From: Bacteroidales bacterium UBA3289
Lineage (GTDB): Bacteria > Bacteroidota > Bacteroidia > Bacteroidales > UBA932
Direction: 5' to 3'
Assembly (NCBI GenBank): GCA_002361625.1
Contig: DETL01000017.1
Span: forward strand, 1-39,399
DNA length: 39,399 nt
Shown: piece by piece, positions 1-6,699 of the stretch
How positions within the stretch are numbered: position 1 is the first letter of the stretch
How the letters are laid out: each line of letters opens with the position of its first letter
The notes under the pieces: model-generated
What the model was told of the DNA's origin: nothing
The model's input: only the letters and a program-made list of their open reading frames with translations
The model's database searches: none
Made by a program: the position numbers and the translations under genes

Positions 1-38
1 ACTTTCCTTTCAGTCTTTTCAATGAGCTTTCGTTAAAA

Positions 39-64
39 ATCCCGCTCGTGTTCCGAACGGGATT
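39..64 (-). other. Hairpin at the 5' end of the leftward transcript
   Basis: On the minus strand AATCCCG (58-64) pairs with CGGGATT (39-45) and is followed by a short T run and AACG. It begins within a few bases of the expected start of the leftward transcript. It could be a leader stem or an attenuator-like terminator. The 5' half might lie partly upstream of the transcription start, which would weaken that idea. Confidence 0.4.
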
Positions 65-65
65 G

Positions 66-96
66 CAAAGGTACACCTTTTTTCTGAACTGACAAA
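66..96 (-). promoter_or_regulatory. Bacteroidota-type promoter firing leftward out of the window
   Basis: Read on the minus strand, a TTTG box (93-96) is followed after exactly 19 bases by TACCTTTG (66-73). This fits the Bacteroidota primary sigma factor consensus of TTTG at -33 and TAnnTTTG at -7. AT-rich sequence precedes it. The regulated gene lies left of the window. The leader contains GCTCATTGAAAAGACTGAAAG-like sequence, which reminds me of rRNA operon leaders in this phylum, but that is recollection only. Confidence 0.75.
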
Positions 97-107
97 TTTT
101 TTCGAGG

Positions 108-125
108 AAATTTTTCGAAAAATTT
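108..125. repeat. 18-bp perfect AT-rich palindrome
   Basis: AAATTTTTCGAAAAATTT is a perfect palindrome immediately downstream of the GH2 stop codon and upstream of the leftward promoter. A neighbouring CAAATTTTT arm (93-101) offers alternative pairing. It may serve as an AT-rich upstream promoter element or as the 3' stem of the GH2 transcript. Nothing in the sequence decides between these. Confidence 0.5.
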
Positions 126-129
126 GCGA

Positions 130-2007
130 CTATTTTTTCATCGATGCGATAACCTCCTGATTGATAGCACGAAGCCTCTCGGCGTTCATTTTGACAATTT
201 TTCGGTCATACGTCATCAGGCCATTCACCTCCCCTTCCACGTCGGTCGTCTGGGTATAGACGGCAGCGGAGACGCCTTCCTGGATGATGCCCTTGAGTTC
301 TCCGGCATAGACCGTATATTGTTTCAGGACGTCCTCCCCGCTCTGATACTCGATGTAGCCCCAGTTCTTGTCCGTCTGCCAGAGATGGCCTTCCACCGGC
401 CAGCCGATGCCGCCGTACTCGCCGAGCACGTCGATTTGCTGTCCCTCCGAAGTAAACTTCATCTTGGGATTCGGATAATTGTGGCTGTCGAAGATATCGC
501 CCACGGGATAGGAGTTGCCGCCGGAAGCGGAGTTGATGAGCCGCGTGGGATCGCAGGAACGGGTGAATTCCACGACCTTTTCCGTATCGAACTGGGACCA
601 GGCCTCATTGAACGGGACCCAGGCGACGATGCAGGGATGATTCCGGAGCTGGGTGATGATCTCTCCCCACTCCTTATAATAGGTTCCCTTGGCCGTTTCG
701 GTCAAATCGCGGTCGTCTGCCGGGGAAGCCCATTTCCACATCTCCCAACGGCCGCCGGGAGTACCGCCGATGGACGGCATGTCCTGCCACACGACGATGC
801 CCAGCGCATCGCACCAGTAGTACCAGCGCGCGGGTTCGATCTTGATGTGCTTGCGGATCATGTTGTAGCCGAATTCCTTGGTTTTCTCCAGATCGAACTT
901 GAGGGCCTCGTCCGTCGGGGCGGTGTACAGGCCATCCGGCCACCATCCCTGGTCCAGCGGGCCGTACTGGAAATACGGCTCATTGTTCAGACCCAACCGC
1001 TTGTGGCCTTCACTGTCCACGACCTCGGAACTCTTCCGGAGCGCCGTATAGCCACGGACCGTGTCCAAGACTTTCTTCCCGTGCTTGAGCCGGATCTCCA
1101 GCTCATACAGATACGGGTTCTCGGGCGACCAAAGCTTGGGTTCCGCCACCGTCAACCGGATGGCCTTCCCGGGAGCGACGGCGCCGAAAGCGACCGTGGC
1201 CGTTCCCTCCGGTTTCTCCGGAGAATAGCCGACGCCGCCTTCGCGGAGCCAGACCTCCACCTCGTCACCTTCCGCAGCACCCTCGGCATAGACGGTCACG
1301 TCCACCGAGGAGGCGTCCACGTCCGGAACGGCCAGGTAGGAAGTGACGGCGGCGCTGCGGACCGGTTCGATCCAGACGCTCTGCCAGATACCCGTGACCG
1401 GCGTGTACCAGATACCGTTCGGGTTCGTGACCTGCTTGCCGCAGGGCTGCTCGCCGTTGTCGGTCCCGTCCACGACCCGGAGCTCCAGTTTCTGCGCCCC
1501 GCGCTTTTTCAGATAGGGCGTCACATCGATGGAGAACGCGGTATAGCCACCGGTATGATGGCCGGCCAGTTGGTCATTGACATACACCTCGGCGGCCCAG
1601 TCCACGGCCTCGAAATTGAGCATCACCCGCTGTTTCTTCCAGGAAGAAGGGACCTTGAAAGTCGTATGGTACCAAAGCGCCTCTTCCGCGGTCACGCGAC
1701 GTCCGACGCCGGACAGGGATGACTCGATGCAGTAGGGAACGAGGATCTGGCCGTCCCACGCCTTCGGCTTTTCGGCATCAAGCGCCGTGACGGCGTAGTT
1801 CCAAAGGCCGTTGAGCGAGGCCCATTTCTCCCGCACCATCTGCGGACGGGGGTATTCGGGATGGGCATTCGAAGGCGTCACTTCCTCGGCCCAACGGGTC
1901 TGGATAGGAATCGGAGCCGGTGCCCAAAGGGACGGGTCCACCGTGCTTTTCTGCCCGCAGGCGACGATAAGGGTCAGCGCCCATGCAGCTACGAAAGTCT
2001 TTTTCAT
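130..2007 (-). CDS. Glycoside hydrolase family 2 lipoprotein
   Basis: 625-residue GH2 enzyme, probably a beta-galactosidase or beta-glucuronidase type exo-glycosidase held at the envelope. The N-terminus is a lipoprotein signal with lipobox IVAC and lipidated Cys17. A sugar-binding jelly-roll domain covers about 60-215, an immunoglobulin-like domain about 216-325 and the TIM barrel about 335-610. The family acid/base glutamate is visible as Glu468 in FNEAW, and the nucleophile is probably Glu530 in LGEYGG. The linkage cleaved cannot be read from sequence. The start lies 6 bases behind the stop of the small exported protein at 2014-2433, so the two are probably co-transcribed. No SusC/SusD pair or regulator lies nearby, so this is not a classic polysaccharide utilisation locus within the window. 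Confidence 0.9.
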   Translation of the reverse strand: MKKTFVAAWALTLIVACGQKSTVDPSLWAPAPIPIQTRWAEEVTPSNAHPEYPRPQMVREKWASLNGLWNYAVTALDAEKPKAWDGQILVPYCIESSLSGVGRRVTAEEALWYHTTFKVPSSWKKQRVMLNFEAVDWAAEVYVNDQLAGHHTGGYTAFSIDVTPYLKKRGAQKLELRVVDGTDNGEQPCGKQVTNPNGIWYTPVTGIWQSVWIEPVRSAAVTSYLAVPDVDASSVDVTVYAEGAAEGDEVEVWLREGGVGYSPEKPEGTATVAFGAVAPGKAIRLTVAEPKLWSPENPYLYELEIRLKHGKKVLDTVRGYTALRKSSEVVDSEGHKRLGLNNEPYFQYGPLDQGWWPDGLYTAPTDEALKFDLEKTKEFGYNMIRKHIKIEPARWYYWCDALGIVVWQDMPSIGGTPGGRWEMWKWASPADDRDLTETAKGTYYKEWGEIITQLRNHPCIVAWVPFNEAWSQFDTEKVVEFTRSCDPTRLINSASGGNSYPVGDIFDSHNYPNPKMKFTSEGQQIDVLGEYGGIGWPVEGHLWQTDKNWGYIEYQSGEDVLKQYTVYAGELKGIIQEGVSAAVYTQTTDVEGEVNGLMTYDRKIVKMNAERLRAINQEVIASMKK

Positions 2008-2013
2008 AGGGGA

Positions 2014-2433
2014 TCAGAGTTTGGATTTCACATCTTCCAGAAAAGCCTGCGCCGCCTTGGAGCGGGGCAGGATCTGTTTTGCGGCCCGGAGCCAGGCATC
2101 GGCCTCATCGGCCCCGACACCTTTCAGCGGCCAGGTATTCTCCACGAGGACGTTCCCGTCCCGGGAAACGAAGGCCCGAAGGTCGATGGAGAGAGCCGTC
2201 TGGGACGAGGAACCGGGCGTTTCCATCCGGTCCGTGACCGTCGCCTCGAGGAACAGGGTCTCACCTCCCTCCCCGACGGAAAGTCCCGCCCCCTGCAGCA
2301 TCTGGGTGAAACGCTGGACAAGCACTTCCCGCGCCGCCTCCGGCACGCTGTCCGGAACTTTCAGGGACAGGGTCTGGGCTCCCAGGGTCATCGGCAGCAG
2401 CATGGCCGCCAAAAGCAACATTTTCTTGAACAT
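2014..2433 (-). CDS. Small exported protein of unknown function
   Basis: 139-residue protein beginning MFKKMLLLAAMLLPMTLGAQ, a clear Sec signal peptide with likely cleavage after GAQ. I chose the ATG at 2433 because it directly precedes the signal peptide; the frame also has an upstream ATG at 2472, but using it would translate through the groESL terminator. The mature part of about 120 residues mixes beta-strand and helix character, has no cysteines and shows no motif I recognise. It lies 6 bases ahead of the GH2 lipoprotein gene and probably shares its mRNA. I cannot assign a function. Confidence 0.75.
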   Translation of the reverse strand: MFKKMLLLAAMLLPMTLGAQTLSLKVPDSVPEAAREVLVQRFTQMLQGAGLSVGEGGETLFLEATVTDRMETPGSSSQTALSIDLRAFVSRDGNVLVENTWPLKGVGADEADAWLRAAKQILPRSKAAQAFLEDVKSKL

Positions 2434-2435
2434 AC

Positions 2436-2475
2436 TACAAAAATAAGAAAGTTGCGCGGAAAAACCACGCAACTT
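2436..2475 (-). terminator. Rho-independent terminator of groES-groEL
   Basis: On the minus strand AAGTTGCG (2468-2475) pairs with CGCAACTT (2449-2456) around a loop rich in T, followed by TCTTATTTTTG. It lies 24 bases beyond the groEL stop codon and just before the start of the next gene. That placement fits termination of the chaperonin transcript, possibly with some read-through. Confidence 0.75.
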
Positions 2476-2499
2476 CCCTATAAAATATAATGGGTGGGA

Positions 2500-4122
2500 T
2501 TACATCATCCCGCCGGCGGGCATGGCCGGGGCGGCCGGAGCCGGCTCGGGAATGTCCACGATCCCACATTCGGTCGTGAGGAACATGCCGGCCACGGAGG
2601 CGGCGTTCTCCAGGGCGACACGGGCGACCTTGGTCGGGTCGATGACACCGGCCTCGTACATGTTCACGTATTCGTCGGTCCGGGCGTTGTAACCGAAGTC
2701 ACCCTTGCCCTCGCGGATCTTGTTGATGATCACGGAAGCCTCCACGCCGGCGTTCGCAGCGATCTGACGGAGCGGCTCCTCGATGGCGCGGGCCACGATG
2801 TGGATACCGGTGGTCTCGTCCTCGTTCTCACCCTTGAGGCCTTTCAGCGCCTCAGCGGCACGGATGTAGGCGACACCGCCGCCCGGCAGATAGCCTTCCT
2901 CGACCGCAGCGCGGGTGGCGTTCAGGGCGTCGTCCACGCGGTCCTTCTTCTCCTTCATCTCGATCTCGGAGGTAGCGCCCACGTAGATGACGGCGACACC
3001 GCCGGCGAGCTTTCCGAGACGCTCCTGGAGCTTCTCCCGGTCATAGTCGGACTTGGTAGTCTCGATCTGCTTGCGGATCTGGTCGGCGCGGTCCTTGATG
3101 GCGGCCTGGTCGCCGGCACCGCCCACGATGACGGTGTTCTCCTTGGTAATGGTCACCTTCTCGGCACGGCCCAGCATCTGGATGTTGGCATTGGCGAGGG
3201 TGAAACCACGATCCTCGGAAATGACGACGGCACCGGTCAGGGTGGCGATATCCTGGAGCATTTCCTTGCGGCGGTCACCGAAGCCCGGAGCCTTGACGGC
3301 GGCGACCTTCAGGGTGCCACGCAGACGGTTCACCACGAGGGTCGTCAGGGCCTGGCCTTCGACATCCTCGGCAATGATCAGGAGGCTCTTGCCTTCCCGG
3401 GCCACCGGCTCGAGCACGGGCATCAGGTCTTCCATGTTCGCGATCTTCTTGTCCGTGAGGAGGATGTAGGCATCGTCCAGAACGGCTTCCATCTTGTCAC
3501 CGTTGGTCATGAAGTAGGGGCTGATGTAGCCGCGGTCGAACTGCATGCCTTCCACGACCTTCACCTCGGTCTCGGTGCCCTTGGCTTCCTCGACGGTGAT
3601 GACGCCGTCCTTCTTCACCTTGGACATGGCCTCGGCGATGAGCTTGCCGATGTAGGCGTCGTTGTTGGCGGAAACGGTACCGACCTGCTCGATCTTGGAA
3701 TAATCGTCCCCGACCGGCTGGCTCTGGGACTTGAGCTCGGCAACGACGGCGGCGACGGCCTTGTCGATACCGCGCTTGAGGTCCATCGGGTTGGCGCCGG
3801 CGGTGACGTTCTTCAAACCTACGTTGATGATCGCCTGGGCCAGGACCGTGGCGGTGGTGGTGCCGTCACCGGCCTGCTCGTTGGTCTTGGAAGCGACCTC
3901 CTTGACCATCTGGGCGCCCATGTTCTCGAAGCGGTCCTCGAGCTCGACCTCCTTCGCGACGGTCACGCCGTCCTTGGTGATCTGGGGAGCTCCGAATTTC
4001 TTGTCGATGACCACGTTGCGGCCTTTCGGGCCCAGGGTCACCTTCACGGCATTCGCCAGTGCATCGGCACCGCTCTTCATCGCGGAGCGGACGTCGGTAT
4101 TGAATTTAATTTCCTTTGCCAT
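2500..4122 (-). CDS. groL: Chaperonin GroEL (Hsp60)
   Basis: 540-residue 60-kDa chaperonin, the cytoplasmic folding cage that works with GroES and ATP. The N-terminus MAKEIKFNTDVRSAM, the ATP-site segments LGPKGRNVVID and DGTTTATVLA, and the Gly-Met-rich tail ending PAGGMM are all typical, and the length is standard. The start lies 2 bases after the groES stop. The order groES-groEL is conserved, and a terminator follows at 2436-2475. The sequence shows no sign of truncation or of being a divergent paralogue. Confidence 0.99.
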   Translation of the reverse strand: MAKEIKFNTDVRSAMKSGADALANAVKVTLGPKGRNVVIDKKFGAPQITKDGVTVAKEVELEDRFENMGAQMVKEVASKTNEQAGDGTTTATVLAQAIINVGLKNVTAGANPMDLKRGIDKAVAAVVAELKSQSQPVGDDYSKIEQVGTVSANNDAYIGKLIAEAMSKVKKDGVITVEEAKGTETEVKVVEGMQFDRGYISPYFMTNGDKMEAVLDDAYILLTDKKIANMEDLMPVLEPVAREGKSLLIIAEDVEGQALTTLVVNRLRGTLKVAAVKAPGFGDRRKEMLQDIATLTGAVVISEDRGFTLANANIQMLGRAEKVTITKENTVIVGGAGDQAAIKDRADQIRKQIETTKSDYDREKLQERLGKLAGGVAVIYVGATSEIEMKEKKDRVDDALNATRAAVEEGYLPGGGVAYIRAAEALKGLKGENEDETTGIHIVARAIEEPLRQIAANAGVEASVIINKIREGKGDFGYNARTDEYVNMYEAGVIDPTKVARVALENAASVAGMFLTTECGIVDIPEPAPAAPAMPAGGMM

Positions 4123-4124
4123 GG

Positions 4125-4391
4125 TTACAGGATTGCTAAAATGTCAGACTGCTTGACGATGAGGTACTTCTTGGTATCCACGGTGACCTCGGTACCGGCA
4201 TATTTCCCGTACAGGACGGACTCGCCGACCTTGACCTCCATGGGCTCATCCTTGGAGCCCGGGCCCACGGCGACGATGGTACCCTGCTGCGGTTTTTCTT
4301 TCGCATTATCCGGGATGTAGAGGCCCCCGGCGGTCATCGTCTCGGCCTCCTTGGGCTCGATGACGACTCTTGTTCCTAACGGACGGATCAT
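4125..4391 (-). CDS. groS: Co-chaperonin GroES (Hsp10)
   Basis: 88-residue co-chaperonin that caps the GroEL cavity. It begins MIRPLGTRVVIEPKEAE and contains the mobile-loop region TMTAGGLYIPDNAKEKPQQG and the conserved IVAVGPG and VLYGKYAGTEV segments. It is the first gene of the groESL transcript. The 5' leader carries a stable stem-loop at 4421-4443, and promoter-like elements lie at 4454-4495. No CIRCE element (HrcA operator) is visible, so heat control here is probably of another type. Confidence 0.99.
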   Translation of the reverse strand: MIRPLGTRVVIEPKEAETMTAGGLYIPDNAKEKPQQGTIVAVGPGSKDEPMEVKVGESVLYGKYAGTEVTVDTKKYLIVKQSDILAIL

Positions 4392-4420
4392 GATTTATTG
4401 TGTTTTGTATGTTTCTTTGT

Positions 4421-4443
4421 CGTCTCCGGTTTTTCCGGGGACG
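4421..4443 (-). other. Stem-loop in the groES leader
   Basis: The segments CGTCTCCGG (4421-4429) and CCGGGGACG (4435-4443) form a 9-bp stem with one G-U pair around a five-base loop. In the minus-strand transcript it lies 29 bases upstream of the groES start codon and near the presumed 5' end. It may protect the mRNA or tune translation. It does not cover the start codon, so a simple RNA thermometer is unlikely. Confidence 0.5.
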
Positions 4444-4453
4444 CCGGATAATC

Positions 4454-4470
4454 ATCAAGCGATGTGCCAA
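4454..4470 (-). promoter_or_regulatory. Candidate groESL promoter, sigma-54-like
   Basis: On the minus strand the sequence reads TTGGCACATCGCTTGAT. The first part matches the -24 half of sigma-54 promoters (TGGCAC), and TTGAT lies at the position of the -12 TTGC element, but the expected GC is GA. It starts about 80 bases before the groES ATG. No good TAnnTTTG box lies in this leader. It may be a sigma-54 or dedicated heat-shock promoter; the assignment is inference. Confidence 0.45.
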
Positions 4471-4480
4471 CCGGAAAAGA

Positions 4481-4495
4481 CTGACAAATTGGCAG
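4481..4495. promoter_or_regulatory. 15-bp dyad, candidate operator between groES and DUF3737 gene
   Basis: CTGACAAATTGGCAG is a dyad of form CTGnCAAnTTGnCAG, with symmetric positions all matching except the three n. It lies 10 bases upstream of the candidate groESL promoter and 22 bases upstream of the -7 box of the divergent DUF3737 gene. This is a suitable position for a regulator acting on either gene. Confidence 0.45.
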
Positions 4496-4517
4496 GGCAA
4501 TTGTGACGAATTATTCC

Positions 4518-4525
4518 TATCTTTG
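4518..4525 (+). promoter_or_regulatory. -7 box for the DUF3737-aminotransferase pair
   Basis: TATCTTTG matches the Bacteroidota -7 consensus TAnnTTTG and lies 21 bases upstream of the ATG at 4547. No clear TTTG box lies at the usual 19-20 base distance, so the promoter may be weak or need an activator. Confidence 0.6.
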
Positions 4526-4546
4526 CGTCGTCAAAACAAAACCGAT

Positions 4547-5437
4547 ATGGAGATTATCAAAGACCAATACTTCGAGGGCGAGCGCCCGCTGTATGTCCGC
4601 CACGGACTGCGGCTCGAAAACGTGAAGATCGGTCCCGGCGAATCCTCCCTCAAGGAGGGTTCCGACATCGAGGCCGTGAACTGTGAATTCAACGGCAAGT
4701 ATCCCTTCTGGGAGTGCAAGGGGTTCACCGTCCGGAACTGCGTGTTCCGCGAGGGTGCCCGGGCCGCTCTCTGGTACACAAGGGGTTGCAAGATGTATGA
4801 CACGCTCGTGGAAGCCCCGAAGATGTTCCGCCGCATCAAGGATGTCTATCTGGAGAATGTCCAGCTGCCGAACGCCCTGGAAACCTTCTGGGACTGCGAC
4901 GAGGTGGAGCTCAAGAACGTGGAGGCCGCCCAGGCCAACTACATCTTCATGCATACCTCCGACATCCGGATCGACGGATTCAAGCTCCAGGGCAACTACT
5001 CCTTCCAGTATGCGAAGAATGTCGTCATCCGGAATGCGGAGATGGACACCAAGGATGCCTTCTGGGAATCCGAGAACGTGACGGTCTATGATTCCCGCAT
5101 CACCGGCGAATTCCTGGGCTGGTACTCCAAGAACCTCCGCCTGGTGAACTGCCGCATCGGCGGCACCCAGCCGCTTTGCTACTGCGAAGGGCTGGTGCTC
5201 GAGAACTGCGTCTTCGAGGAGGATGCGGACCTCGCGTTCGAGTACTCCGACGTGGAAGCCAGCATCGTCGGCCCGGTCACGAGCGTGAAGAATCCCCGCT
5301 CCGGCCAGATCATGGCCGACAGCTACGGCGAGGTGATCATCGACGGAAACATCAAGGCCCCGGGCGACTGCGAGATCCGCACCTGGTCCGATCCGGACCG
5401 GAACCTGGCCCAGGAAAACCAGATTGTCGAATATTAG
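4547..5437 (+). CDS. DUF3737 family protein (right-handed beta-helix-like)
   Basis: 296-residue cytoplasmic-looking protein without a signal peptide. I recognise the DUF3737 family from the start MEIIKDQYFEGERPLY and from the repeated short turns with a central Asn/Cys ladder, for example VNCEFNGKYPFWECKGFTVR and LKNVEAAQANYIFM. These imperfect repeats of about 20 residues suggest a parallel beta-helix. The molecular function of the family is not known to me. The ATG at 4547 is preferred because it begins the family N-terminus and sits 21 bases after a TAnnTTTG box; the frame is open further upstream. The aminotransferase gene begins 19 bases after its stop, so they probably form an operon. 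Confidence 0.85.
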   Translation: MEIIKDQYFEGERPLYVRHGLRLENVKIGPGESSLKEGSDIEAVNCEFNGKYPFWECKGFTVRNCVFREGARAALWYTRGCKMYDTLVEAPKMFRRIKDVYLENVQLPNALETFWDCDEVELKNVEAAQANYIFMHTSDIRIDGFKLQGNYSFQYAKNVVIRNAEMDTKDAFWESENVTVYDSRITGEFLGWYSKNLRLVNCRIGGTQPLCYCEGLVLENCVFEEDADLAFEYSDVEASIVGPVTSVKNPRSGQIMADSYGEVIIDGNIKAPGDCEIRTWSDPDRNLAQENQIVEY

Positions 5438-5466
5438 ATTCTTCGCTTCGCTCAGCATGACAGAAT
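5436..5466. repeat. Copy of a short dispersed bacterial repeat at the gene junction
   Basis: The segment starting AGATTCTTCGCTTCGCTCAG and running into CATGACAGAATA closely matches a short repeat I recall from many bacterial genomes (usual form ...GCTCAGAATGACA). On the reverse strand it encodes the familiar spurious peptides HAERSEES and LSEAKNL. It begins at the DUF3737 stop codon and contains the ATG of the aminotransferase gene. The identification is from memory, not a search. Confidence 0.6.
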
Positions 5467-6644
5467 ACAACTTCGATGAAATCATCCCCCGCCTGGGAAC
5501 GGCGAGCGTGAAATGGGATGAATTCGAGCCCGATGCCCTGCCCCTTTGGGTGGCCGACATGGACTTCAAGGCCTCCCCGGCCATCCTGGCTGCCCTGCAG
5601 CGGCGGCTGGATCACGGGATCTTCGGCTACGAGCTGCTTCCGCAGTCTTACTTCGATGCCATCGCCCACTGGTTCGACCGCCGGCACGGCTGGAAGGGCA
5701 TTACCCGGGACCAGATCATCCCCACGACCGGTGTCATCCCGGCCTATTCCGCCTGCATCAAGGCGATGGCCCGTGTCGGGGACAACGTGATCGTCCAGAC
5801 GCCGGTGTACAACGCCTTCTTCCCGGCCATCCGGAACAACGGCTGCCGGGAACTTTGCAATACGCTGATTTACAAGGATAACACTTACACAATCGACTGG
5901 GAGGACCTGGAAAAGAAGGCCGCCGATCCCAAGACGACCGTCATGCTGGTGTGCAACCCGCACAACCCGGCCGGCCGCGTCTGGACCCGGGAGGAGCTGG
6001 TGCGCATCGGAGAGATCTGCCTGAAGAACGGCGTCTTCGTCATCTCGGACGAAATCCACTGCGAGCTCACCTATCCCGGCCACGACTATACGCCGTGGGC
6101 CACCCTGCCGGAAGAGCTGGTCCGGAACTCCGCCACCTGCTTCTCCCCCACCAAGTCCTTCAACATCGCGGGCATCCAGATCGCAAACATCTTCGCCTCC
6201 AACCCGGACGTATGCCGCCGGATCAACCGGGCCATCAACGACAACGAGTGCTGCGACGTGAACGTGTTCGGCGCCACGGCCCTGGAGGCCGCCTACAACG
6301 AGTCGGAAGAATGGCTGGATGCGCTGCGCGCCTACCTCTGGGAGAACGCGAAGACGGTCTATGAGTTCCTGTCCGAGGAACTTCCCCAGGTGACGGCCCT
6401 TCCGCTGGAAGGCACCTACCTGATGTGGCTGGACTGCCGTGCCGCCCGCCACGAGGACGAACCCTTCGAAGGTTTCTCCGAGCGCTTTGCGGACCACCTG
6501 CGCCATCACGCCAAACTCGTCCTCTCCACCGGCACCATCTACGGGGCCGATGCCGAGGGCTTCGAGCGCCTGAACATCGCCTGTCCCCGCTCCACCCTCC
6601 TGGAAGGCCTCCGGCGGCTCAAGGAAGGATTCCTTTCCTATTGA
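5457..6644 (+). CDS. MalY/PatB-type aminotransferase, putative C-S lyase
   Basis: 395-residue fold-type I PLP enzyme of the MalY/PatB family, which usually cleaves cystathionine or cysteine conjugates to pyruvate, ammonia and a thiol. The family start PLWVADMDF, the CNPHNPAGR segment, PLP-contacting Asp198 in ISDEIH and the Schiff-base Lys233 in SPTKSFNIAG are present. The ATG at 5457 gives the normal N-terminus; an in-frame ATG at 5424 would add residues encoded by the repeat and overlap the DUF3737 gene. The start codon therefore lies inside the dispersed repeat. A strong terminator follows. A plain aminotransferase activity cannot be excluded. Confidence 0.9.
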   Translation: MTEYNFDEIIPRLGTASVKWDEFEPDALPLWVADMDFKASPAILAALQRRLDHGIFGYELLPQSYFDAIAHWFDRRHGWKGITRDQIIPTTGVIPAYSACIKAMARVGDNVIVQTPVYNAFFPAIRNNGCRELCNTLIYKDNTYTIDWEDLEKKAADPKTTVMLVCNPHNPAGRVWTREELVRIGEICLKNGVFVISDEIHCELTYPGHDYTPWATLPEELVRNSATCFSPTKSFNIAGIQIANIFASNPDVCRRINRAINDNECCDVNVFGATALEAAYNESEEWLDALRAYLWENAKTVYEFLSEELPQVTALPLEGTYLMWLDCRAARHEDEPFEGFSERFADHLRHHAKLVLSTGTIYGADAEGFERLNIACPRSTLLEGLRRLKEGFLSY

Positions 6645-6648
6645 CGAA

Positions 6649-6685
6649 AAACGGGCTGACCCTGATGGTTCAGCCCGTTTTTTTT
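6649..6685. terminator. Bidirectional rho-independent terminator
   Basis: AACGGGCTGA (6650-6659) pairs with TCAGCCCGTT (6670-6679) as a perfect 10-bp stem around a 10-base loop. It is followed by eight T on the plus strand and by five T on the minus strand. It lies between the convergent aminotransferase and outer-membrane protein genes and should stop both transcripts. Confidence 0.92.
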
Positions 6686-6699
6686 GCGTTCAATGAGTC

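Noticed and set aside
2438..2445. TATTTTTG on the minus strand as a promoter for the small exported protein gene
   Set aside because: It is only 4 bases from the ATG and is part of the T tract of the groESL terminator.
2494..4320. 608-codon open frame antisense to groEL-groES
   Set aside because: GroEL and GroES are unambiguous; the antisense translation is a low-complexity His/Leu/Gly-rich shadow.
4392..4546. CIRCE operator in the groES upstream region
   Set aside because: No TTAGCACTC-N9-GAGTGCTAA-like sequence is present.
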